From Cytobacillus dafuensis (GTDB lineage: Bacteria; Bacillota; Bacilli; Bacillales; Cytobacillaceae): 64,000 nt of DNA. The first letter of the stretch is position 1. The number at the start of each line of letters is the position of its first letter. Below the pieces are notes generated by a model. The model saw only the letters and a list, made by a program, of their open reading frames with translations, had not been told where the DNA came from and made no database searches. The DNA lies in NCBI RefSeq assembly GCF_007995155.1, contig NZ_CP042593.1, positions 476,001-540,000 of the forward strand, read 5' to 3'. Of the stretch, positions 8,357 to 16,559 are shown one piece after another. The position numbers and the translations under genes were made by a program.

Positions 8357-8627
8357 ATAAAGTGAAACTTTAATCAGTGGGGGTTTTCTTCATCCCCCAC
8401 TGATTATTAGTTGAACCAATCACGCTCAAAACGCCACGTCCTGTGGCTTTCGCCTGACTAGGACATCCTCGTAAAAGCTATCGCTTTTCCTTCGTGCGAT
8501 GTTAATCGCTATCGAAGCCTTCCTTGTCCTGTCCGTCGTCGGGCTTTTACGGGCAGTTTATCTCCCACCTAACTTCTTTGCTTTCGCTGAATTTTGAGAT
8601 GGGAGTATTACTGCCCGTTAATGCGGG
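8357..8627 (-). repeat. bcr1-like structured repeat, copy A (271 bp, reverse orientation, divergent)
   Basis: Read on the minus strand, this copy has the same two end hairpins as four other copies in the window. The left hairpin is TTAACGGGCAGT/ACTGCCCGT with an inner CTCCCATCT/AGGTGGGAG pair. The right hairpin is AATCAGTGGGGG/CCCCCACTGATT. It ends AAGTTTCACTTTAT. TTTAT flanks the left end (8628-8632) and is repeated at the right end. The stem bases differ from the other copies but remain paired. A 65-bp module (about 8459-8525) is inserted in its middle. This accounts for most of the sequence between helD and alkA. Confidence 0.85.
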
Positions 8628-8675
8628 ATAAACAAAAAAGAGGATGTGCTTTGATATTTCATCCTCTAAATCGTA

Positions 8676-9587
8676 TTAGTACAGTGTTCGCCATAAATAA
8701 AAGGTTGCATAGGATTCCCAATTTCTCCATGGGATCGAAAATGCTAAGATTTCCTCTTTTGTTGGCTTTCGGTCCATATTCTGTAATGTTTTAATGGCAT
8801 TAATAAGACCGACATCATCAATTGGAAAGGCTTCACTGAATCGAAGGCACCGCATTAGAACATAATTGGCTGTCCAAGGGCCGATGCCGCGTATCTTTAT
8901 TAAGTTTTTTTCAGCATCTTTGAAGTTCATTTTAGCTAATTTTTCTTTTGATAATTCTCCGCTTGCCATTAAGCCAGCAATTCCAATGAGGTATTCGCTC
9001 TTTTTAACCGTCATTTTAATATCCGCAAAATCTGCAGGAGTTAATTGCGCAATTCGTTCGCAGGTTGGAAAAATCCAATATTTCTTCCCACTCCATTCGA
9101 TGGAATCGCCAAATTTTTCTACAAATTGTTTCTTTAATGAGTAGGCGAACGGCAAATTGATTTGCTGCCCTAAAACTCCCCAGCATAAAGCTTCAAATAA
9201 GTCCGGAATGCCAATGATTCGCAAGCCAAAGAATTTTCGGGCAGGCAATTTAAGTAATGGGTCTGCTTTGGCCATGTCATAAAACGAAGTTAAATCGTTA
9301 TCTAGATCAAACCACTCACTGATATATTTTACAATCTCTTCTAGATGACGGGCTTTAGTAGGTCGAGAATCATTGATAAACTGGATAAGCATTTGTTTAT
9401 TTTCGATGATGCTTATCCGTACTAATGAACGAATTTCCCCAATGGCTATAACTTTTGTAATGATGCCGTCCTCGATTTCATACATACATTCATCTTTTGC
9501 CCTTGTTAAATAGCCCAAGTTCGCATTCGTATCGAACGCTTCAGGCAGTGGAATGATGAATTTATCATTGATTTCATGCAGCTCCAT
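8676..9587 (-). CDS. alkA: DNA-3-methyladenine glycosylase II
   Basis: A 303-residue protein, the length of Bacillus AlkA. It removes 3-methyladenine and related alkylated bases from DNA by N-glycosidic bond cleavage. The helix-hairpin-helix-GPD region is clear: LIKIRGIGPWTANYVLMR followed by the catalytic aspartate in FPIDDVGL (Asp257/258). The N-terminal 110 residues match the AlkA accessory domain. It lies next to adaA-adaB in the opposite direction, so one region holds all three adaptive-response repair functions. In B. subtilis alkA is divergent from adaAB and shares their control region, as here. Confidence 0.92.
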   Translation of the reverse strand: MELHEINDKFIIPLPEAFDTNANLGYLTRAKDECMYEIEDGIITKVIAIGEIRSLVRISIIENKQMLIQFINDSRPTKARHLEEIVKYISEWFDLDNDLTSFYDMAKADPLLKLPARKFFGLRIIGIPDLFEALCWGVLGQQINLPFAYSLKKQFVEKFGDSIEWSGKKYWIFPTCERIAQLTPADFADIKMTVKKSEYLIGIAGLMASGELSKEKLAKMNFKDAEKNLIKIRGIGPWTANYVLMRCLRFSEAFPIDDVGLINAIKTLQNMDRKPTKEEILAFSIPWRNWESYATFYLWRTLY

Positions 9588-9844
9588 TTTATCTCCTCAC
9601 TTGTTTTGGCATTTATAAAATAAGCAGATGCTAACACCCCAAAAGTGTATTTTCACTTTAACACAACATAATCATAAAAAATTTTGTTATCTTGCTTTTA
9701 TATTCTAAAAATCTTATTTTTTCTAATTTACGGGGTTATAGTGTAGGTATGATGAAAAAATACTCTACTGTTTCATCATTTGAGGATATTATTTCTTACT
9801 AAATCATTTATAGTATCGTACTTTAAAAGGGGTGGTGATGGGCA

Positions 9845-10477
9845 ATGCCAGGCCGAATTAGCGATAGCTTTCAAGATCGTCATGATGATGGAATTTCGAA
9901 TGAAGCAGAATGGATAACAAATGAAAAGTGGCAAGCAATTATCGAAAATAATGCTGCGTATAATGATCAATTTTTTTATGCTGTGAAGACTACAGGGATC
10001 TTTTGTAAGCCATCATGCAAGTCCCGTGTTCCGAAAAGAGAAAATGTACGGATTTTCCAAAATGCAGAACAAGCTCTCAATGCTCATTATCGCCCATGTA
10101 AACGCTGTAAGCCTACTAATGAGAGATTGCCTGATCGTGAATGGGTGACGCTAATAACTGAATACATTGATAAGAATTTCACTGAAAAATTAACACTAGA
10201 AACATTAGCGGATATTGCTCATGGGAGCCCTTATCATTTACATCGAACATTTAAAAAAATCAAGGGCATTACGCCAGTTGAATATATTCAACTGGTTAGA
10301 ATAAACGCAGCCAAAGAATATTTGGTTCAATCTAAAAAATCGATAACCGATATCTCCATATGTGTAGGAATATCTAACACACCTTATTTTATAACTTTGT
10401 TTAAAAAGATAACAGGATATACACCAGCACGATATCGCCAGTTGCATCAACAAATGAATCATTTGGAGGGATTGTAA
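9845..10477 (+). CDS. adaA: AdaA: methylphosphotriester-DNA methyltransferase and activator
   Basis: 210 residues, almost colinear with B. subtilis AdaA. Residues 30-95 are the zinc-binding Ada domain with Cys54, Cys58, Cys85 and Cys88. One cysteine irreversibly takes a methyl group from a DNA phosphotriester, which turns the protein into an activator. Residues 105-205 carry two AraC-type helix-turn-helix motifs that bind the ada promoter. The ATG start gives the conserved N-terminus. Its stop codon directly abuts the adaB start. It regulates itself, adaB and probably the divergent alkA. Confidence 0.94.
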   Translation: MPGRISDSFQDRHDDGISNEAEWITNEKWQAIIENNAAYNDQFFYAVKTTGIFCKPSCKSRVPKRENVRIFQNAEQALNAHYRPCKRCKPTNERLPDREWVTLITEYIDKNFTEKLTLETLADIAHGSPYHLHRTFKKIKGITPVEYIQLVRINAAKEYLVQSKKSITDISICVGISNTPYFITLFKKITGYTPARYRQLHQQMNHLEGL

Positions 10478-10996
10478 ATGGAATCCAAGAATAAGCCAGC
10501 CCTGTATTGGTCTTTGCTAGAGTTTAGGGATTGGAATTTTTATATTGCATCAACATCTAAGGGGCTATGCTATGTCGGCTCACAAAACAAACCTTTTGAA
10601 GAGTTATCCGAGTGGGCTAAGAAACGCTTTCCGGAAAGTCCTCTCATTGAAGATAATAAGAAACTTGAACCCTATGCGATTGAAATCATTGGGTATTTAA
10701 AAGGTAAACGGAAAGCATTTACGATTCCTTTTGATTTCCATGGGACAGCATTCCAGCTTTCTGTATGGAATGCACTTTGTGAAATACCTTACGGACAGAC
10801 AAAGTCCTATTCAGAGATTGCAAGCCATATAAATAAGCCAGCCGCTGTTCGTGCAGTTGGGTCAGCGATTGGGGCAAATCCAGTATTAATTACAGTACCT
10901 TGTCATCGTGTAGTAGGTAAGAATGGAACATTGACCGGCTATCGAGGTGGATTAGAAATGAAGACAAGGCTGTTGGATATAGAAAGAGAAGCTTAA
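10478..10996 (+). CDS. adaB: AdaB: O6-methylguanine-DNA methyltransferase
   Basis: 172 residues. The C-terminal domain carries the active-site motif PCHRV (Cys142), which accepts the alkyl group in a single-turnover suicide reaction. The preceding AVGSAIGANP and the arginine-finger segment PAAVRAVG bind DNA. The start codon immediately follows the adaA stop, so the two are translationally coupled. A strong terminator follows. Confidence 0.94.
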   Translation: MESKNKPALYWSLLEFRDWNFYIASTSKGLCYVGSQNKPFEELSEWAKKRFPESPLIEDNKKLEPYAIEIIGYLKGKRKAFTIPFDFHGTAFQLSVWNALCEIPYGQTKSYSEIASHINKPAAVRAVGSAIGANPVLITVPCHRVVGKNGTLTGYRGGLEMKTRLLDIEREA

Positions 10997-11005
10997 TGTG
11001 ACATG

Positions 11006-11057
11006 AGGACAGACACCTTTTCCCAATGAAAGAGGGACGAGGTGTCTGTCCTTTTAT
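11006..11057 (+). terminator. Rho-independent terminator of adaAB
   Basis: A 13-bp perfect stem, AGGACAGACACCT with AGGTGTCTGTCCT, is followed by TTTTATTTTT. Confidence 0.93.
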
Positions 11058-11073
11058 TTTTGGCTAATAGCAC

Positions 11074-11125
11074 TTGAAAACTTAGGGAATTAATAGTATA
11101 GTACATTACAACAGTAATGTACTAT
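11074..11125 (+). promoter_or_regulatory. Promoter and perfect inverted-repeat operator of the GntR/ABC operon
   Basis: TTGAAA (11074-11079), a 17-base spacer and TATAGT (11097-11102) form a promoter. Overlapping the -10 is a perfect 12-bp inverted repeat, ATAGTACATTAC (11098-11109), 4-base gap, GTAATGTACTAT (11114-11125). The position is typical of autorepression by the GntR/YtrA-type regulator encoded immediately downstream. Confidence 0.8.
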
Positions 11126-11138
11126 GTTATAGGGGGCG

Positions 11139-11519
11139 GTGACGATTCTTAATACAGAAGGAACGAAGCCTATTTATGTACAAATCGCAGAATGGATAGA
11201 AACAGAAATCATGAATGGACACTTCAACAGTGACGATAAGGTTTATTCTCAATATCAATTAGCGGAGATGTATACAATCAATCCAGCAACTGCAGCTAAA
11301 GGTCTTAGTCTTCTCGTTGATGAAAACATCCTCTACAAAAAAAGGGGACTGGGCATGTTTGTTACAGCGGATGCAAAAGAAATCATTATGAATAAACGTA
11401 AAAATTATACATTTAAGCGGCTTGTCCAAGAAATAGTGTTAGAAGCAAAAAGATTGCATATAAGTGATGTGGAATTAATTGAGATGATCAAATCAGCACA
11501 ATCTGAGGAGGGGGAGTGA
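11139..11519 (+). CDS. GntR-family regulator, YtrA/YhcF type
   Basis: 126 residues: an N-terminal winged helix (KPIYVQIAEWIETEIMNGHF, then YQLAEMYTINPATAAKGLSLLVDENILYKKRGLGMFV) and only a short C-terminal helix pair. This is the architecture of the YtrA subfamily, which represses neighbouring ABC exporter genes. GTG at 11139 lies very near AGGGGG, so the exact start is uncertain by one or two codons. It overlaps the ATPase gene at the stop. The perfect palindrome upstream is the likely operator. Confidence 0.88.
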   Translation: MTILNTEGTKPIYVQIAEWIETEIMNGHFNSDDKVYSQYQLAEMYTINPATAAKGLSLLVDENILYKKRGLGMFVTADAKEIIMNKRKNYTFKRLVQEIVLEAKRLHISDVELIEMIKSAQSEEGE

Positions 11520-12421
11520 TGAAGGTGATTGAATGCAAAGATTTAACGAAAACGTATTTTGGGAAAAAGGTTTTAAAAAATCTTTCGTTTTCGATTGAAG
11601 AAAATAAAATCACAGGATTAATTGGTCGAAATGGAGTTGGAAAAACGACGTTATTGAAGATATTAGCTGGTTTCATTAAAGAGACTTCTGGCGACATTAA
11701 GGTATTTTCAGAAAGACCATTTAATAGTTTAATCGTCTCTGCCAATTCTATTTTTGTCGATGACCAAATGAGTTTTCCACCTGCACTGCAGCTCTATGAA
11801 TTATTAGAAGCAGCGAGCAGCTTCTACCCAAATTGGGATATGGAATTGGCAAAGCGCCTTTTTGATTATTTTTCCTTTGATCCGAAAGGTTACCACAACC
11901 GACTTTCAAAAGGGAAGACAAGTACATTTAATGCGATTGTCGGCCTAGCCTCCCATTCGCCATTAACGATTTTAGATGAACCGACAACAGGAATGGATGC
12001 ATCGGTAAGAAAGGACTTCTACCGCGCTCTGCTTAAAGACTATATTGCTCATCCAAGGACAATTATTATTTCAAGCCATCATGTAGATGAAATCGAGAAT
12101 TTATTAGAGGATGTTCTTCTCTTAAAGGACGGGAGGAATCATTTGTATTTGCCCATGGAAGAGTTGAAGGAATGGGCGATTGGCTTGAAAGGACCGACAG
12201 AGAAGATTCAAGAATGGGTGAAAGATAAAGAGATTCTCTATGAAAATAAAATTGGCACGAATACGAGCTATGTAGTGGTAAGGAATGATTTTGCAGGTTC
12301 TGCACTTCAGAATGCAAGATTAGCAGGGCTGGAGATTACCGCTGTTTCTCCTAGTGATCTATGTGTCTATTTAACAAATCAAACGAAAGGGGGAATCGAT
12401 GATGTTTTTAAAGAACGTTAA
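11519..12421 (+). CDS. ABC transporter ATP-binding protein
   Basis: About 300 residues. Walker A GRNGVGKTTLL (residues about 36-46), Walker B LTILDEPTTGMD and the switch SSHHVDEI are clear. The signature motif is atypical: LSKGKTSTFNAIVG instead of the usual LSGGQ-R, as seen in several YtrB/YhcH-like ATPases. The ATG at 11519 overlaps the gntR stop and follows GGAGGGGG. It overlaps the permease by 23 bases. Probably the motor of a small exporter; substrate unknown. Confidence 0.85.
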   Translation: MKVIECKDLTKTYFGKKVLKNLSFSIEENKITGLIGRNGVGKTTLLKILAGFIKETSGDIKVFSERPFNSLIVSANSIFVDDQMSFPPALQLYELLEAASSFYPNWDMELAKRLFDYFSFDPKGYHNRLSKGKTSTFNAIVGLASHSPLTILDEPTTGMDASVRKDFYRALLKDYIAHPRTIIISSHHVDEIENLLEDVLLLKDGRNHLYLPMEELKEWAIGLKGPTEKIQEWVKDKEILYENKIGTNTSYVVVRNDFAGSALQNARLAGLEITAVSPSDLCVYLTNQTKGGIDDVFKER

Positions 12422-13142
12422 TTTGACCGAAGTCGTTAAAAGGCAATATTTTTTCAAGCTAAAAGCGAATATCGATGCAATGAGTTCACTTGTCTTCCTT
12501 CAACTGTTAGCTATTCTTTTTTCTATGGGTGGATCTAATTCATTTGGTTCCTCTTCTGATCAAGTTTCGATCGAAGTCAGCTATTTCTCTGGAGATGTAA
12601 TCATTGGCTTTACGATGATTTGGGCTTTTGTCACTGCAATTACGATTACAACGAGGCCATATCGAAATCATGATTTTTCGTTTGTGACGAATCGTCTCAG
12701 CAGCAGCCTTTCCAATATTCTTTTTTTATTGACAGCAAGCATTATCGGCGGGATAACGGCTATGCTAGCTAAGAATTTACTTCTCGTTTTTAAATATATT
12801 TTTTCCGAGGAACAGATTTATGGAATTCCGTTAACGTTTCAGGATTTTCTTCTTGGTGTTGGTGCGACCATAATCTACTTGTTCGCTGTTAGTGCAATAG
12901 GTTATTTAATAGGAGCGCTTGTACAAATCAGCAAGGCATTTGTAGTATTAATTCCAGTATTGGTTATCGGAATGCTGTTTATGGATGGGGTAATGAATAG
13001 AGACCCGTTTATAGCATACGTATTTGAATTTTATGTAATGGAGTCTTCAATTGGACTATTTATTGTAAAAATGGTTTCCACAGCAGCTTTATTTTTCATC
13101 GCTTCCATTAGCATTCTAAATCGGTTGGAGGTGCGAAGATGA
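12399..13142 (+). CDS. Membrane permease of the GntR-linked ABC transporter
   Basis: 247 residues with about six hydrophobic segments (near 25-45, 65-90, 105-130, 150-175, 180-200, 220-240) and few long loops. No catalytic motif is present. It starts inside the ATPase gene and ends 4 bases inside the next gene (ATGA overlap), which shows a tightly coupled operon. By context it is the transmembrane partner of the ATPase; by sequence alone it would be called a hypothetical membrane protein. Confidence 0.75.
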   Translation: MMFLKNVNLTEVVKRQYFFKLKANIDAMSSLVFLQLLAILFSMGGSNSFGSSSDQVSIEVSYFSGDVIIGFTMIWAFVTAITITTRPYRNHDFSFVTNRLSSSLSNILFLLTASIIGGITAMLAKNLLLVFKYIFSEEQIYGIPLTFQDFLLGVGATIIYLFAVSAIGYLIGALVQISKAFVVLIPVLVIGMLFMDGVMNRDPFIAYVFEFYVMESSIGLFIVKMVSTAALFFIASISILNRLEVRR

Positions 13143-13822
13143 CTATTCTTATGACTTTACTGCCGGTCACAGCCATACTTATTATACTGGTCATCGTTTT
13201 AAGTTTGAATTCGAAAAGAAAATTTGTAACAGTGAAAATGACCCATTGGCTGCTAATTATTTACGTCGGTGTATTATTACTTTCTTTTCCTTTTGCTTCG
13301 CTCCTAACAAATGATTCTATGACTAGTCGCGAGAAAGTGGAGGATTTGGATGAAGTCCAGGATTGGACTCGTTTTTACACTGCTCTTGAAGCGGGGGATA
13401 TAGAGCAGCTTGAAAGTGGGCAAGTAATTAACGAAAAAATCTATGATTACTCCAATCAGTCTCTTAAAGTAGAAATCACGGGACTTGTTAAGCCTGTTTA
13501 TGTGGAAAGAAAAGATCTTGACGATGGAATAATTGAAGCTCTCGTATATACGAACGGTTTTTACGTAAGCGGTTATGATTTCTCAGATAAACTTGTGCCT
13601 ATTAATTTTCGGCTGGAGAATGATACGCTTAGTGTGTTATATCCGGATCAACAAACTATTAATCTTTCCATTGTAAGAAATGAGTTTACAATCAATCAAT
13701 TTACCGGTCAACAAGCTTTTAATGATGTAAGTGGGATTGGGAATATGGAAGTATATTTAAAGGTACCAAAATCCCTCCAATTGAATGGTACTAATGTGGA
13801 TTTTCAATTTGTTAAGGAGTAA
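13139..13822 (+). CDS. Membrane-anchored protein of the GntR/ABC operon
   Basis: 227 residues with two N-terminal membrane helices (about 4-24 and 32-55) followed by about 170 soluble residues with alternating hydrophobic and charged stretches. The soluble part is probably outside the cell. A related protein often accompanies GntR-YtrA ABC cassettes. No enzymatic motif is seen; a sensor or substrate-capture role is possible but unproven. Start ATG overlaps the permease stop. Confidence 0.7.
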   Translation: MTILMTLLPVTAILIILVIVLSLNSKRKFVTVKMTHWLLIIYVGVLLLSFPFASLLTNDSMTSREKVEDLDEVQDWTRFYTALEAGDIEQLESGQVINEKIYDYSNQSLKVEITGLVKPVYVERKDLDDGIIEALVYTNGFYVSGYDFSDKLVPINFRLENDTLSVLYPDQQTINLSIVRNEFTINQFTGQQAFNDVSGIGNMEVYLKVPKSLQLNGTNVDFQFVKE

Positions 13823-13959
13823 TAATCATTATAAAAGCCAGAATTTCTTTAATTTAGGGCTCTGTTAAAGAACAGTGTTGATATTTGATATTTTCGCCAT
13901 GATAGAATAAGAACAAATGTTTGTTGATTGTAAAGTTGAGCAAAGCGTTTAGCAACTTG

Positions 13960-14216
13960 TTAAAGCATATCGACAAATTACCCCATACTAAAAAAATGTG
14001 CTTGTAGCAGATGCTTGGAGAGCCTATAAACCTATGCAAAAGAAAAAGGCTTGGAGCATTATCGAATTAAATCAAACGATTGTAAACACGTTATTAAAGG
14101 CTTGTATCATATCCAAAATGTGAATGGTCTCCACTCTCGCTTGAAACAATGGAAGACCGATTTAATAGTGTGTCTACAAAACAAAATATCTTGATAATTA
14201 CCTCGCTTGGTTTTTA
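13960..14216 (+). pseudogene. IS1595-type transposase remnant
   Basis: Fragments in different frames spell the C-terminal part of an ISXO2/IS1595 DDE transposase: VADAWRAYKPM near 14004, then EKGLEHYRIKSNDCKHVIKG from 14042, then YHIQNVNGLHSRLKQW, then RFNSVSTK and YLDNYLAWFLF. At least three frameshifts separate them, and the zinc-ribbon N-terminus and first catalytic aspartate are missing. Not functional. Confidence 0.85.
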
Positions 14217-14430
14217 TTTGTCAATAGTTGTAGTAACAAAATCACAAAACAATATATAAAAGAATTTCTGCTAACATCATTTGTATTTGAAATGACGGAC
14301 ACATATGATAGTTTGTTTTTGGGGAAATTTAACATTTAACTTGGTTAACTGTTTATTGTTTCAAAAATTGTTATATTTAACAAAATCCATTTAGTGTAAA
14401 TTTAATATACAAGGTAAGGGAGGTTGTGGA

Positions 14431-14727
14431 ATGAGAGTTTTATTAGAATTAATACGAATCATATTGATATTTGGACTTTTAGGAGGTATCTTCTCTTCCG
14501 TTCTAACCTACTTTTACAAATCATTAGGCGTAACCCAATATGAATGGTTAGGTTTCTTGGCTATTTTGTTATTGTTGTTTGTTACTTATAGGAACAAATG
14601 GCAATTTAAAGGTTGGTACAATGGAAAAGGAAAAGAAATGCTATCACGAAAAACCGCTAATTTTCTAATTTCTTTCTCTGTACTATTATTAATTTTCCCA
14701 CTCATTGTCGATTACTTTTTACGGTAA
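14431..14727 (+). CDS. Small membrane protein, apparent passenger of the IS1595 element
   Basis: 98 residues with three hydrophobic segments (about 5-27, 38-52, 75-96) and a basic loop between the second and third. GGGAGG precedes ATG at good spacing and the frame is intact, unlike the transposase beside it. It lies wholly between the element's inverted repeats. I do not recognise a function. Confidence 0.65.
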   Translation: MRVLLELIRIILIFGLLGGIFSSVLTYFYKSLGVTQYEWLGFLAILLLLFVTYRNKWQFKGWYNGKGKEMLSRKTANFLISFSVLLLIFPLIVDYFLR

Positions 14728-14982
14728 ATCACGATAGGTTAAGGGGAAACCTACTAAAAGTGGGTTTCCCTAAATTTTAATATAAAAATCAACATTAAAG
14801 TTTAACAGAGCCTTATTTAGAATTGCTAGCTAATATAAAAAGAATATTGATTTTGCAAAGGCCTTATGAAAAAGGTTCAAAAAGTGATCTAAAGATGGAT
14901 CAAAATCTGTCATAATCCCTATTGGCAATTTTAACACTCTTCATGTACATTGCCTTATAATAAGGTGTGGAGGATGATAATT

Positions 14983-15303
14983 TTGGAAAAAGATCAACAG
15001 CCCTATAATATGAAGGAGCTTGATGAAGAGACTCTTTTTATTGTGTCGCAAACATTTAAAGCACTATCAGATCCGACCCGAATTCGTATACTGCATTTAT
15101 TATTTCATGGGGAGCATTCAGTTAATGAGATTGCTGAGAACTTATCTCTTCTTCAATCAACGGTTTCACATCAGCTGCGCTTTTTAAAGAATTTGCGATT
15201 AGTTAAATTTAGACGTGAAGGAACCTCACTATTTTACTCCTGTGATGACGAGCATGTCATGGATATATTAAAGCAGACAATTGAGCACGCGAATCATCAT
15301 TAA
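14983..15303 (+). CDS. czrA: ArsR/SmtB-family metal-sensing repressor (CzrA-like)
   Basis: About 106 residues from a TTG start that has GGAGG nine bases upstream; the frame extends to 14950 without a better site. The winged helix ([17 protein letters not shown], then [24 protein letters not shown]) is close to CzrA of Bacillus. The last helix has Asp, His and the tail EHANHH, matching the alpha-5 zinc/cobalt site of the family. It converges on czcD, overlapping its 3' end by 4 bases. It is expected to repress czcD through the site at 16272-16293. Confidence 0.87.
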   Translation: MEKDQQPYNMKELDEETLFIVSQTFKALSDPTRIRILHLLFHGEHSVNEIAENLSLLQSTVSHQLRFLKNLRLVKFRREGTSLFYSCDDEHVMDILKQTIEHANHH

Positions 15304-16250
15304 TTGCAGCTTCCATGATGATTCGGGCAGCCATATGCTCCTTTTTCAACTTGAATGGTACTATGATCAATCCCAAAATCATCATGGAGGATTGATTGTG
15401 CATCATGGAGAATGGTATCGTGCACACTCTCTTCTCCAATCACAATATGGCAGCTTAACATCGGCATTCCAGATGTGATGGACCAAACATGAATATCATG
15501 GATTTCCAATACGCCTGGTATTTTTGTAAGTGCTGCTCTCACACTCTCCATTTCAATATGAGCAGGAGAACCTTCCATCAAAATGTGGAGGGATTCCTTC
15601 GTCACTCGAAAGCCGCTTATGATGATCAGGAGCGCTACAATGACACTTGCAATTGGATCTGCAATTCCCCATCCGAATAAGATCATAAGCAAAGCGGCGA
15701 TGATGGCACCAACCGAACCAAGCATGTCTCCAATTACATGAAGAAAGGCACTTCGAACATTTAAATTTTCATCCTTATCTCCTCTCATTAAAATCCATGC
15801 TGCAAGGATATTCACGAGTAATCCAATTGTGGAAATGACAAGCATTCCTCCGCTTTGAACTTCTGGCGGGTTGAAAAATCGTTGGTATGCCTCAAAGAAA
15901 ATATAGAGTGAGATCAGAATGAGCGTAATCCCATTTAATAAAGCAGCAATAATTTCAAATCGCTTATACCCGTAAGTTTTTGAAGCAGAAGCTTTTCTTT
16001 CTCCAAGCTTAATGGCAAAAAAGCTTAATCCAAGTGCCGCTGCATCGCTCAGCATATGCCCTGCATCTGAAAGCAGCGCCAAGCTATTTGTCATAATTCC
16101 TCCAATAACCTCAACAATCATAAATGAAGTTATTAAAATGAAGGATAATAATAACGCTTTTTTATTCCCTGTATGTGCATGGGAATGACTATGTCCATGT
16201 CCATGGGAGTGACTATGCCCGTGTGAATGACCGTGGTGGTGATGTCCCAT
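15300..16250 (-). CDS. czcD: CzcD: cation diffusion facilitator, Zn/Co/Cd efflux
   Basis: 316 residues. The N-terminus is a histidine-rich stretch ([14 protein letters not shown]) that binds metal. Six membrane helices follow, with the transport-site motif [13 protein letters not shown] in helix two and HVIGDMLGS in helix five, then a cytoplasmic C-terminal domain with further histidines (HDIHVWS, HHGSCN). It exchanges zinc, cobalt or cadmium for protons or potassium. AGGAGG precedes ATG. A CzrA-type operator lies just upstream. Confidence 0.93.
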   Translation of the reverse strand: MGHHHHGHSHGHSHSHGHGHSHSHAHTGNKKALLLSFILITSFMIVEVIGGIMTNSLALLSDAGHMLSDAAALGLSFFAIKLGERKASASKTYGYKRFEIIAALLNGITLILISLYIFFEAYQRFFNPPEVQSGGMLVISTIGLLVNILAAWILMRGDKDENLNVRSAFLHVIGDMLGSVGAIIAALLMILFGWGIADPIASVIVALLIIISGFRVTKESLHILMEGSPAHIEMESVRAALTKIPGVLEIHDIHVWSITSGMPMLSCHIVIGEESVHDTILHDAQSILHDDFGIDHSTIQVEKGAYGCPNHHGSCN

Positions 16251-16271
16251 AAGATAAACCTCCTATTTTAG

Positions 16272-16293
16272 TATATGAATATATGCTCATATA
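16272..16293 (-). promoter_or_regulatory. CzrA-type operator upstream of czcD
   Basis: TATATGA (16272-16278) and TCATATA (16287-16293) form an AT-rich inverted repeat with the 10-2-10 geometry of ArsR/SmtB operators, about 20 bases before the czcD start. Confidence 0.7.
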
Positions 16294-16559
16294 TATTATG
16301 TTATAAGCATGCGAATTGTTCAACTGTTTTTGGTAATTAATTGAGATATTATTTATTTTCTATTACAATGTAGTTGGAATTTTCGAAATAAAACCCGCTA
16401 TTTTCTCCACAACTCCTTCATGTACATTTTTCCTTGATCTATTTTTTGTAAAAACTGAAAAAATAAATGTAAGTCCGCAGAAAAAGGAGGTTTTTTTTGA
16501 AGAAGAGGAGGAGTTTTAGCAAAGTTTTATACCCTAAACTAAATAAGGAGATGTAAAGT

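Larger units (their letters stand above)
13858..14812 (+). mobile_element. Decayed IS1595-family element (955 bp)
   Basis: The ends are inverted repeats: left GGCTCTGTTAAA...GTGTTGAT and, on the other strand, right GGCTCTGTTAAACTTTAATG. The flanks TAATTTAG (13850-13857) and TTATTTAG (14813-14820) match 7 of 8, as expected for an 8-bp target duplication. Inside are transposase remnants with the IS1595 C-terminal signature and an intact small ORF. The element is no longer able to move by itself. Confidence 0.85.

Noticed and set aside
14949..14982. Upstream TTG/ATG starts for czrA
   Set aside because: ATG 14974 lies directly on the ribosome site; TTG 14983 has proper spacing and gives the known start region.
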